Below are positions 1 through 5,900 of a stretch of 6,489 bases of DNA, piece after piece. The stretch spans positions 1-6,489 of the forward strand of contig JANNMJ010000046.1 in the NCBI GenBank assembly GCA_031397815.1, written 5' to 3'. The DNA is from JANNMJ01 sp031397815 (GTDB lineage Bacteria > Bacteroidota > Bacteroidia > Cytophagales > Hymenobacteraceae). The position numbers were made by a program, and so were the translations under genes. The notes under the pieces are model-generated. The model was given only the letters and a program-made list of their open reading frames with translations, was not told where the DNA came from and searched no databases. Positions within the stretch are counted from its first letter, which is position 1. The number at the start of each line of letters is the position of its first letter.

Positions 1-210
1 TCGCCTACTAACGCAATCCCCACGTCGCCGGCCCTGTCCCAGTGTGGGTGTTGATTCGCCGCCCGGCCGCCCCGTCTCTGGCACAGAGCCGGCTACATAG
101 GAGACGGGGTTGATTCGCCTACTAACGCCATCTCTGAAACAGAGCTGGCCACGCGTCACCCAAGCCGATGTTTGACGCCATCTCTAGGACAGAGTTGGCC
201 ACGTGCCACC
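1..210. repeat. Degenerate tandem array of hairpin-bearing ~55-62 bp repeats
   Basis: No gene is visible here. The element TTGATTCGCC occurs at 51-60 and 110-119. TCGCCTACTAACGC occurs at 1-14 and 115-128, and a shortened unit starts at about 172. Three units carry an imperfect inverted repeat built on CTCTG-n3-CAGAG: 72-92 (CCG/CGG outer pairs), 127-149 (GCCA/TGGC outer pairs, loop AAA) and 177-199 (GCCA/TGGC outer pairs, CTCT/AGAG inner pairs). The outer pair changes from G-C to A-T on both arms between copies, so pairing is preserved. The array continues beyond the left edge, since the first unit lacks its TTGAT. It lies downstream of the OmpA-family gene, beyond its terminator. The function is unknown; it could be a dispersed intergenic repeat family or a structured RNA element. 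Confidence 0.7.
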
Positions 211-262
211 GCTCCGAGGGAGATTGAGCAAGCAGCCAACCTCCCCCTACAGAAAAACGTAC

Positions 263-296
263 AAAAAAAGCCCCTGCCGTTTCCGGCAGGGGCTTT
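263..296 (-). terminator. Intrinsic terminator of the OmpA-family gene (bidirectional form)
   Basis: A perfect 10-bp GC-rich stem (270-279 with 284-293) has a four-base loop that reads GAAA on the minus strand. On the minus strand it is followed by a run of seven T (263-269 on the plus strand is all A). Three further A-T pairs extend the stem outward. It lies 45 bases after the stop codon of the leftward OmpA-family gene, which makes it the expected transcript end. The short TTT on the other side would allow weaker termination of plus-strand transcripts. Confidence 0.9.
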
Positions 297-341
297 CTCA
301 ATGCTAGCCTACGCCTTTCAGCGCAGCGAAGCTCGAAATTC

Positions 342-2255
342 TTACTGGGCGATTTTCGTTACCTTGAACTCCGTGCGACGGTTCTTCTGGAATTCTTCTT
401 CCGTCTTCGCGTCCTTCATAACTGGGCGGGTTTCGCCGTAGCCTTTCGACGTGATGCGGGCGGCCGCGATGCCTTTGCTGATGATGTAATTCACGGCCGA
501 TTTAGCGCGGTCCGACGAAAGCTTCATGTTGTAGGCATCCTTACCGCGCGAGTCGGTGTGCGACGACAGCTCAACCGAGATTTTCGGGTTCTCTTGCAGC
601 ACGGTCACGAGCTTATCAAGCTCCAAAGCAGCATCCGGACGGATATCAGCTTTGTTGTAATCGTAGAGGATGTTTTCGAGCACGATGGCACGGTCCTTCA
701 CGATCTCGACCATCGTCAGCGATACGGGCAGACGAACGTCGTTCTGCTGCTGCGAAAGCTGGTCTTGCGGCGCTGGAGCCGGCACGGTCAGGTTCTGCGA
801 AGCGGTGAAGAAACCGTCTTTCTCGGCAACGATGTGGTAGGTCTGAGCCGAGTCAACTTTGAAAGAGAACTTGCCCGAGCCGTCGGTCATCGTCTCCCCC
901 ATTGGGCGACCACCTTTTTCGATGCGCACTTTCGAGTTCGCAACCGGACGAGGCGTCAAATCAGCGCCTTTCTCCGGCTTCGACATCAGCGTACCGTCAG
1001 CGTAGAACGTAACGGTTTTGCGTGGCATCCGCTTGAACATGTACAGGTCGTCGGAGCCTTTGCCGCCATCGCGGTTCGAGGAAACGACACCCATACCGGG
1101 GCCGGTGAAGTACGGCGCGAAGTCGTCGGCGGGCGAGTTGAGGGCGGCGCCCTCGTTCATCACCTTGCCGTTCTTCAGCGAGAAAACGTCGAGACCACCG
1201 TAGCCGGCGTGCGTGTCGCTTGAGAAGTACAGCGTGCCGTCGGGGGCTACTGCCGGGAAGTTCTCGTTACCGGCCGTGTTCACTTCGCTTACGGCTTCTG
1301 GAGCGCCCCAACGGCCGTTACCGGCCGAGGTAGAGCGCCAGATGTCGTTACCACCCGCACCGCCGCGGCGCGACGAAGCAAAGTACAGCGTCTGCCCATC
1401 GGGCGAGAGCGCCGGGGCGAAGTCATCGGCGTTCGGCACGCTGATGGTCATCATCGTCGGAGCCGACCAACCGCCATTCTCGTAGCGCGACTGGTAGAGA
1501 TCAACGCTCAGGGCGCCTTTCTTCGAACCATCGTTACCCCGAGCGAAGATCATCATCGTGCCATCCTGCGAGAACGTGGCCGAGCCTTCGTTCTGCTGCG
1601 GAATGTTGACAGCTTCGTTGGCCAGCTTCGCCGGAGCGCCGCCCATCATGGTAGCGGCATCGTCGAACTTGACGGTGTAGAAATCCGTGAAGAACTCGCC
1701 GTTGGCGGGGTAAACCGCGCCATCCCGCCCGGAGGCGAAGAACAGCTCACCGGCACGCATACCGGCCGAATACTCGCTCTTGTCGGTGTTGACCTGGTCG
1801 AGGTTCCGCACTTCGTAGCGCGGGCCGGCGGCCATCATCGTCTTGGCGGTCTTGAGGCTTTCGACTTCCTGCTGCGCACGATCGGCGAATTTGCGCCCGC
1901 CTTTCTCGATGTAATCACCGAAAGCCGCGTTGGCATCATCCGTCCGGCCGACGGCTTTCAGCGCCAGGCCATTGTAGAAGTAAGCCTCCTCGCTTTTGAC
2001 GCCTTTGCCGAGCGCAGCCTCATAGAAGGGCTGGGCGTCTTTCAGACGGTTGGTGAGACGGTAGGATTCGGCGATTTTGAAATTCGCCTGACCAACTTCC
2101 TTGTTGCTCTTGAGCGCGTCCTGGTACAGCTGGATGGCCGACTGGTACTCGCCGCGTTGGAATTTCTTATCGGCTTTTCCAAGCGGGCCGCTAGTGGCGC
2201 ATCCGGCCATCAGGGCGGCCGACAAAAGAAGAGAAGCTGAAGATAGGTGCTTCAT
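342..2255 (-). CDS. PorE-like OmpA-family lipoprotein (TPR, beta-propeller, regulatory and OmpA domains)
   Basis: The protein has 637 residues. The chosen ATG gives a lipoprotein signal peptide with lipobox LMAGC, lipidated at Cys19. The in-frame ATG 117 bases upstream would bury this signal behind a 39-residue charged leader, so I reject it. Domains in order: TPR-type helices (about 26-125); a PD40/WD40-like beta-propeller (about 155-408) with repeated blades such as LSPDGQTLYFASSRRGGAG near 283-301 and related stretches near 331-360 and 377-407; a carboxypeptidase-regulatory-like beta-sandwich (about 433-490); and an OmpA C-terminal domain (about 525-637). In the last, Asp568 and Arg583 sit in the HTDxRG and SSDRA contexts known to bind diaminopimelate of peptidoglycan. 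This order matches PorE of the type IX secretion system, which tethers the machinery to peptidoglycan. Bacteroidota carry several paralogues, so the exact role is an inference. It is probably an outer-membrane lipoprotein in the periplasm, with its own promoter and terminator. Confidence 0.9.
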   Translation of the reverse strand: MKHLSSASLLLSAALMAGCATSGPLGKADKKFQRGEYQSAIQLYQDALKSNKEVGQANFKIAESYRLTNRLKDAQPFYEAALGKGVKSEEAYFYNGLALKAVGRTDDANAAFGDYIEKGGRKFADRAQQEVESLKTAKTMMAAGPRYEVRNLDQVNTDKSEYSAGMRAGELFFASGRDGAVYPANGEFFTDFYTVKFDDAATMMGGAPAKLANEAVNIPQQNEGSATFSQDGTMMIFARGNDGSKKGALSVDLYQSRYENGGWSAPTMMTISVPNADDFAPALSPDGQTLYFASSRRGGAGGNDIWRSTSAGNGRWGAPEAVSEVNTAGNENFPAVAPDGTLYFSSDTHAGYGGLDVFSLKNGKVMNEGAALNSPADDFAPYFTGPGMGVVSSNRDGGKGSDDLYMFKRMPRKTVTFYADGTLMSKPEKGADLTPRPVANSKVRIEKGGRPMGETMTDGSGKFSFKVDSAQTYHIVAEKDGFFTASQNLTVPAPAPQDQLSQQQNDVRLPVSLTMVEIVKDRAIVLENILYDYNKADIRPDAALELDKLVTVLQENPKISVELSSHTDSRGKDAYNMKLSSDRAKSAVNYIISKGIAAARITSKGYGETRPVMKDAKTEEEFQKNRRTEFKVTKIAQ

Positions 2256-2345
2256 CGAAAAAATGAGTGGGCGAAGGCGGTGAAGAAGTCGCGGATGGGT
2301 GATTGGGGAAGGGTCGAAGGCGGAGACGAACCCCTTCGGGGCGGC

Positions 2346-2373
2346 CAATATTACGCACAATTTTCCTCCCAAA
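2346..2373 (-). promoter_or_regulatory. Candidate promoter of the OmpA-family gene
   Basis: On the minus strand TAATATTG (2346-2353) differs by one base from the Bacteroidota -7 consensus TAnnTTTG. A TTTG at 2370-2373 lies 16 bases upstream and another at 2377-2380 lies 23 bases upstream; neither is at the usual spacing of about 19-21. The predicted start near 2339 would give a leader of about 85 bases. That leader would contain a small CCCC/GGGG hairpin at 2331-2341. No Shine-Dalgarno sequence precedes the ATG, only an A/T-rich stretch, as is usual in this phylum. Confidence 0.4.
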
Positions 2374-2386
2374 TCGCAAAAAGCCC

Positions 2387-2896
2387 CTAACGAGCGTTTT
2401 TTTCAAGTGAAAAGTACCTCGACAGCCACGTCTGACCCGCCGGACGGACCCAATTGGCCCGCAAAGCACCGACAGTAGCGACCAAGGTGTCGAAAACGGG
2501 AGTGGCGTCGGTCAGGCGGCCCTCGGCCACGGCAGCCCGCAGCTCGGCACGCGGAATCGTGCCGACGCCGCCCTCCGGTAATTGGTACGGAATCAACGAT
2601 TTATCGAGCAGATCGACTCCTCCGAGCAAGCCGCTCAGGCTCCGCAGCATCTGCACCGATGAATCAATAGAGCAGCCACTCGGCAGCGAAGCATCTTCGT
2701 TGACGGCCAAAACGATGAACCGGTCTTCCAGCAGCGCGAAACCGCCGTGCAGCGGCTGACCGTGCGCGGCCCAGCTTTCGCAGAAACCGCGCAAGTGCGC
2801 CTCGGCCAGCGCAACCTCGGCGGGGTTCAACGTGCGGGCGGCTTGGTAGACCCAAACCCGCGCCGTATCGGGAAGCTGATTAATCGGAACGTACAT
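2387..2896 (-). CDS. Conserved Bacteroidota protein of unknown function (often misnamed 'ABC transporter ATPase')
   Basis: The protein has 169 residues, starts MYVPINQLPD and shows no signal peptide or membrane segment, so it is probably cytoplasmic. I recognise the family by its N-terminal block (MYVP...LPDxARVWxYQAxR), the motif SGCSIDSSV near residues 73-81 and the C-terminal PAGQTWLSRYF block near 152-162. Homologues in this phylum are commonly labelled 'ABC transporter ATPase', but this sequence has no Walker A, no ABC signature LSGGQ and no Walker B, so that name is unsupported. Cys75 in the GCSIDSS motif looks the most constrained position and could be functional. It stands alone between the iron-sulfur operon and the OmpA-family gene, with an AT-rich upstream spacer. 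I found no TAnnTTTG promoter and assign no function. Confidence 0.85.
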   Translation of the reverse strand: MYVPINQLPDTARVWVYQAARTLNPAEVALAEAHLRGFCESWAAHGQPLHGGFALLEDRFIVLAVNEDASLPSGCSIDSSVQMLRSLSGLLGGVDLLDKSLIPYQLPEGGVGTIPRAELRAAVAEGRLTDATPVFDTLVATVGALRANWVRPAGQTWLSRYFSLEKNAR

Positions 2897-2900
2897 GGGT

Positions 2901-2932
2901 AATTAATAATTAGTAATTAACAATTAATAATT
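2901..2932. repeat. 21-bp-period AT-rich direct repeat upstream of the small conserved gene
   Basis: AATTAATAATT occurs at 2901-2911 and again at 2922-2932, exactly 21 bases (about two helical turns) apart, and a related AATTA stretch lies between. It sits immediately upstream of the minus-strand start codon at 2896, in a spacer far richer in A/T than the surrounding genes. It could be an A/T-rich leader that aids translation or opens the promoter, a repeated binding site, or a common intergenic repeat of this phylum. Confidence 0.55.
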
Positions 2933-2969
2933 GAGGTTACTGACAGAGTTGCTAGCGCTGTCGGTGTTG

Positions 2970-2991
2970 TCAATTTTCAATTGATAATCAA
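2970..2991. repeat. Pair of adjacent AT-rich palindromes in the spacer
   Basis: TCAATT-TTC-AATTGA (2970-2984) is a 6-bp-arm inverted repeat. It overlaps a second one, TTGAT-A-ATCAA (2981-2991). They lie between the iron-sulfur operon and the small conserved gene. They could be a binding site for a dimeric regulator of the small gene or part of the 3' region of the operon transcript. No regulator can be named. Confidence 0.35.
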
Positions 2992-3026
2992 TCTCTTTTG
3001 AAGAAATTACTCGCTTCCGAAGAGAT
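2991..3026 (-). other. Putative 3' hairpin after the iron-sulfur operon
   Basis: ATCTCTT at 2991-2997 pairs with AAGAGAT at 3020-3026. A T-G wobble, one mismatch and a further GAAG/CTTC block (3000-3003 with 3014-3017) continue the stem, leaving a ten-base loop. It begins about 29 bases after the stop codon of the CCG-domain gene on the minus strand. No T-run follows on the minus strand, so it is not a textbook intrinsic terminator. It may protect the mRNA 3' end or be incidental. Confidence 0.35.
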
Positions 3027-3055
3027 GAGTTTTTGATAGCTGCCGATTCGATGCT

Positions 3056-3937
3056 TTACGCGTTCAGGCCTTCGGCGGAAGCTACCAGCTCGGCCAAATC
3101 GAAGACTTGTACTTGGTTTTCTACTTCCTTGTTTTTCACGCCGTCGCTCATCATCGTCATGCAGAAAGGGCACGCGACGGCGATGATGGAGCCGTCCAGC
3201 GTGTGACCATTCGGCGCGGGGGAGCCGGCCTCGACACCCGCCAGATTCGCCAGGGCGGCGGCGTTACCGGTGAGCGTGGCGAGGGCTTCTTCGGTGCGCT
3301 CGATGTTGATATCCTTGCGGCCCGGCTCCGGCTCTTTCCACATCTGAGCGCCACCGGCGCCGCAGCAGAGGCCGTTTGCCTTGGAGCGCTTCATCTCGAC
3401 GAGGTCGGCGTCGAGGGCTTCGAGGACGGCGCGCGGGGCTTCGTAGATATCATTCGCCCGCCCGAGGTAGCACGAGTCGTGGAAGGTGATGCGACGGCCT
3501 TTGAAGCTCTCGCCACCCTCGATTTTCACTTTACCCGCGTCGATGAGCTGCTGCAAGTACTGCGAGTGGTGGATGACCTCGTAGTTACCGCCGAGCGCGG
3601 GGTATTCGTTGCGGATCGTGTTGAAGCAGTGCGGGCACGCCGTGACGATCTTCTTGATGTTGTAGCCGTCGAGGGTGGCGATGTTTTGCATCGCCTGCAT
3701 CTGAAACAGGAACTCGTTACCGGCGCGCTTGGCGGGGTCGCCGGTGCAGGTTTCTTCCAGTCCGAGCACGGCGTACGACACCCCGACGTGGTCGAGAATC
3801 CGGACGAAAGCCCGCGTCACGCGCTTGTAGCGGTCGTCGAAGGCGCCCGCGCAGCCTACCCAGAACAGCACTTCCGGCGCCTCACCGCGCGCGGCGAGGT
3901 CGGCCATAACGGGAACGTTGATTTGGCGTTTTTCCAT
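3056..3937 (-). CDS. CCG-domain (Fe-S)-binding protein, HdrB/GlcF-like subunit
   Basis: The protein has 293 residues and two cysteine-rich CCG modules like those of heterodisulfide reductase subunits B/D and glycolate oxidase GlcF. Module 1 has Cys29 (WVGCAG), Cys64 (EETCTGDP) and Cys101/Cys104 (TACPHC). Module 2 has Cys156 (HDSCYLGR), Cys191/Cys192 (LCCGAGG) and Cys256/Cys259 (VACPFC). Module 1 has CTG instead of the classical CCG, so one cysteine is absent and only module 2 carries a complete set, able to hold a special [4Fe-4S] centre. A low-complexity Ala/Gly/Asn-rich stretch (about 219-249) sits just before the last CxxC and looks like a loop insertion. The protein has no membrane segment and should sit on the cytoplasmic face. 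Its ATG shares one base with the upstream stop (TAATG), so translation is coupled to the membrane partner. The pair probably forms a quinone-linked oxidoreductase; the electron donor is an inference. Confidence 0.92.
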   Translation of the reverse strand: MEKRQINVPVMADLAARGEAPEVLFWVGCAGAFDDRYKRVTRAFVRILDHVGVSYAVLGLEETCTGDPAKRAGNEFLFQMQAMQNIATLDGYNIKKIVTACPHCFNTIRNEYPALGGNYEVIHHSQYLQQLIDAGKVKIEGGESFKGRRITFHDSCYLGRANDIYEAPRAVLEALDADLVEMKRSKANGLCCGAGGAQMWKEPEPGRKDINIERTEEALATLTGNAAALANLAGVEAGSPAPNGHTLDGSIIAVACPFCMTMMSDGVKNKEVENQVQVFDLAELVASAEGLNA

Positions 3938-5298
3938 TAGTTCTTAGCGGCCGAGAAGAGGTCGTCGGCCCAGTTGAGGCGGTCGCTGGGCGAGAAGGCC
4001 CACGGGGCGCCGTTGTTTTCGATGTTGCTCATCATCACGTTGAGCGAAGCGGGCGCCGCCGACTCTTCGAGCACCAAAAAGCGGCGCATCTCGATGATCG
4101 AGTCGAGCGGGTTGATGTTCACGGGGCACGCTTCCACGCAGGCGTTGCAGGTGGTGCAGGCCCACAGCTCTTCGGGGCTGACGTAGCCGCGCACGAGCGT
4201 ATTTTCTTCGACGGAACCCGCCACCGAGCCACCTTCCCCGTCGCGGTTCGGGCGGAAGATGATCGGCGAGTGGTGTTTCTCCTCGATACGGTCGCGGGTA
4301 TCCATGATGATCTTCCGCGGGCTGAGCTTTTTGCCGGTGATGTTAGCGGGGCAAACGCTCGTGCAGCGCCCGCACTCGGTGCAGGTGTAGGCGTTGAGGA
4401 GGTTGAGCCACGTGAGGTCGTCGGCGTCCTTGGCGCCGAACCGCTGGATGACGGGGTTGCCGTCGGCATCGACGGGCGGCGCGGGCGGCGTGTAGCTCGG
4501 ATCCATCATCGCCTTCACCTCGTGGGTAATGCTCTCGACGTTCGAGAATTGACCTTGCGGTACGAGGCGGGTGTACCACGTATTGGGGAAGGCCATGATG
4601 ATGTGGAAGTGCTTGCTGCTCGGCAGGTAATTGAGGAACAGCAGGATACCCACGATGTGCGCCCACCAGCCGACGCGCTCGAGCACGTGCAGAGCAGCCG
4701 GTGAGTCGGGCATCAGGCCGAGGAGCATCCCGGAAATCGGGAAGGCGCCGGGCAACGATTTATTCTCCAGCAAGTGAAGCTTGACGTCGGCGGCGTTCAT
4801 CGTGAAGAGCGCGGCCATCAGCACCACTTCCACATACAGGATGATATTCGCATCGAGCGACGGCCACAGCCGCAGCTCCGGCCCCGTGAAGCGCCGCACC
4901 TTGCTCACATTGCGGCGGTACCACAGCGCTGCGACGGCTACGAGCACGAGCGCGCCGAGGACTTCATTCGTGCCCGTCAGGGCGCTGTAGAGCGGCCCAA
5001 GGAAGCCCAACACGCGGTGCGTACCGAACACGCCATCGATGACGATTTCGATTACTTCGACGTTGATCACCAGAAACCCGACGTACACCACCAAGTGCAG
5101 CAGGGCGGGCGTGACGCGCTTGAACATCTTCTGCTGCCCGAACGCTACGAGCAGCATCTTGTTGAAGCGTTCGGCGGCCGTGCCCCCCATCGCACGCTCG
5201 CGACCGGTTTGGATGTTGGCGCGGATTTTCCGCACCTGCCACGTAAACAGCCCGAAACCGGCTACGAGGACGAGAAGGAAGAGAAGCTGACTGATCAC
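3937..5298 (-). CDS. Membrane heme/4Fe-4S protein, NarI-HdrC-like fusion subunit
   Basis: From a GTG start the protein has 453 residues. The N-terminal half is membrane-embedded, with hydrophobic segments near 3-20, 65-88, 111-127, 150-168 and 210-226. His68, His213, His230 and His232 lie in or beside them and could be heme b ligands, as in NarI/HdrE-type cytochromes. The C-terminal half has two ferredoxin-type 4Fe-4S motifs: Cys306/309/312/316 (CTECGRCTSVCP) and Cys381/384/387/391 (CTTCNACVEACP). The architecture matches membrane subunits that work with CCG-domain proteins to move electrons to or from menaquinone, such as ETF:menaquinone oxidoreductases, here split over two genes. The reading frame stays open to an ATG at 5523. 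That ATG lies antisense within tRNA-Phe, and the 75 extra residues are Gly/Pro-rich and unlike the family. A TAnnTTTG promoter also lies inside that extension, so I chose the GTG giving MISQLLFLLVL. Confidence 0.9.
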   Translation of the reverse strand: MISQLLFLLVLVAGFGLFTWQVRKIRANIQTGRERAMGGTAAERFNKMLLVAFGQQKMFKRVTPALLHLVVYVGFLVINVEVIEIVIDGVFGTHRVLGFLGPLYSALTGTNEVLGALVLVAVAALWYRRNVSKVRRFTGPELRLWPSLDANIILYVEVVLMAALFTMNAADVKLHLLENKSLPGAFPISGMLLGLMPDSPAALHVLERVGWWAHIVGILLFLNYLPSSKHFHIIMAFPNTWYTRLVPQGQFSNVESITHEVKAMMDPSYTPPAPPVDADGNPVIQRFGAKDADDLTWLNLLNAYTCTECGRCTSVCPANITGKKLSPRKIIMDTRDRIEEKHHSPIIFRPNRDGEGGSVAGSVEENTLVRGYVSPEELWACTTCNACVEACPVNINPLDSIIEMRRFLVLEESAAPASLNVMMSNIENNGAPWAFSPSDRLNWADDLFSAAKN

Positions 5299-5363
5299 CG
5301 GCCGTGCGCTTGGTGGAAGAAAAAAGCCGCCGGGACCGTGAAGCCCCGCTCCGGCTGCCGGGT

Positions 5364-5395
5364 CAAAGATACCCGTGCCACCTCCGAAACCGAAA
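5364..5395 (-). promoter_or_regulatory. Promoter of the iron-sulfur oxidoreductase operon
   Basis: TATCTTTG on the minus strand (5364-5371) matches the Bacteroidota -7 consensus TAnnTTTG at every fixed position. A -33-like TTTC (5392-5395) lies 20 bases upstream, one base off TTTG. Transcription would begin near 5357, leaving a leader of about 59 bases before the GTG at 5298. Its position argues against the longer reading frame that reaches the tRNA. Confidence 0.65.
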
Positions 5396-5408
5396 TTTTC
5401 GCTCAGGG

Positions 5409-5440
5409 TTGCGTCGAAACAGGTTCGCCCCGTACCTTTG
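5409..5440 (+). promoter_or_regulatory. Promoter of tRNA-Phe
   Basis: TACCTTTG (5433-5440) is an exact TAnnTTTG -7 element, and it is followed by CA, as in many strong Bacteroidota promoters. A TTG (5409-5411) lies 21 bases upstream in the place of the -33 box. The start is expected near 5447, giving a 5' leader of about 50 bases to be removed by RNase P. The element is back to back with the promoter of the leftward operon, the two -7 boxes being about 60 bases apart. Confidence 0.75.
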
Positions 5441-5496
5441 CAGGACCAACACGCCAAAAGCCCCGGTTTCACCGGAAATTTTGACGCTCGGGAGCT

Positions 5497-5569
<73 letters not shown>

Positions 5570-5582
5570 CAATTACCAGAAG

Positions 5583-5618
5583 AAAAAGCCCCTCAGCATC
5601 ACGCTGAGGGGCTTTTTT
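5583..5618 (+). terminator. Bidirectional intrinsic terminator after tRNA-Phe
   Basis: A perfect 10-bp stem GCCCCTCAGC/GCTGAGGGGC (5588-5597 with 5603-5612) and five-base loop ATCAC are followed by six T (5613-5618) on the plus strand. Five A (5583-5587) precede the stem, so it also serves minus-strand transcripts coming from the gene ending at 5670. Its outer part (AAAAAGCCCCT...AGGGGCTTTT) resembles the terminator at 263-296, which suggests a shared terminator style in this genome. Confidence 0.92.
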
Positions 5619-5646
5619 GCTGTTAGGCCGCTTTTCTAGTATCACA

Positions 5647-5656
5647 GTGGTACCAC
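5647..5656. repeat. Perfect 10-bp palindrome GTGGTACCAC
   Basis: GTGGTACCAC is self-complementary and lies between the terminator and the stop codon of the small helix-turn-helix gene. Its right part extends to TACCACAA (5651-5658), an 8-base match to the tRNA-Phe 3' junction TACCACAA (5565-5572). It may be a regulator site, an attachment-site remnant, or chance. Confidence 0.4.
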
Positions 5657-5669
5657 AAAAGCTCTGCGC

Positions 5670-5900
5670 TTATCCGGCTGCTCTGGTTGGCCGTCGGCCG
5701 TTGGGTACTTCCCGCAGGGGCGGATACTGCGTCACGTCGATAAATAATTGAACCGACTCGTCGGGTAAAATATGTTCGACGGGTTTGAGCGTCCCGGCCT
5801 TAATACGGTAGTAAATCGTGGCCACGGTTCGCTCGCAGAGCTTGGCGTAATCCGCGATGCTTTTGTAGCGGTCGCGGTCGGGAGTGATGGGCTGAGGCAT
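5670..5900 (-). CDS. Small putative helix-turn-helix DNA-binding protein
   Basis: The protein has 76 residues. Residues 12-40 (YKSIADYAKLCERTVATIYY and the following RIKAGTLKP) have the spacing of a MerR/excisionase-type winged helix: a first helix 'SIADYAKLC', a recognition helix 'TVATIYYRIKAG' and a wing 'TLKPVE'. The end (LFIDVTQYPPLRE) resembles the 'FIDxxKYPP' tail of small DNA-binding proteins carried by Bacteroidota mobile elements. I recognise this from general pattern, not from a named family. It lies 55 bases downstream of the methylase-like gene in the same direction, so the two are probably co-transcribed. The bidirectional terminator at 5583-5618 would end that transcript. No Shine-Dalgarno is visible. 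It could act as an excisionase-like or regulatory factor of an integrated element. Confidence 0.65.
   Translation of the reverse strand: MPQPITPDRDRYKSIADYAKLCERTVATIYYRIKAGTLKPVEHILPDESVQLFIDVTQYPPLREVPNGRRPTRAAG

Noticed and set aside
1..210. CRISPR array
   Set aside because: The repeats are degenerate, with uneven spacing (about 50-62 bases), no constant 24-40 base repeat with unique spacers, and no cas genes nearby.
558..1223. 221-residue plus-strand open frame
   Set aside because: It is antisense to the propeller and OmpA domains of the lipoprotein gene. Its Arg/Val/His-rich translation has no family features.
2256..2341. Riboswitch in the leader of the OmpA-family gene
   Set aside because: Only a small CCCC/GGGG hairpin is visible; nothing matches a known aptamer, and this gene type is not a usual target.
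2256..2372. Longer start for the OmpA-family lipoprotein
   Set aside because: It would place 39 mostly polar or charged residues before an otherwise perfect lipoprotein signal peptide, and the candidate promoter lies within this stretch.
2378..2402. Terminator at the end of the small conserved gene
   Set aside because: A five-T run on the minus strand follows only a weak 4-bp GCTC/GGGC stem that lies inside the coding sequence. It is too weak to call.
3107..3940. 277-residue plus-strand open frame
   Set aside because: It is antisense to the whole CCG-domain gene, whose conserved cysteine motifs are intact. The translation is Val/Glu/Arg/His-rich with no recognisable domain, as expected of a GC-rich shadow frame.
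4774..5484. 236-residue plus-strand open frame
   Set aside because: It is antisense to the membrane domain of the iron-sulfur protein and the divergent promoter region, and its translation is Arg/His/Asp-rich without domains.
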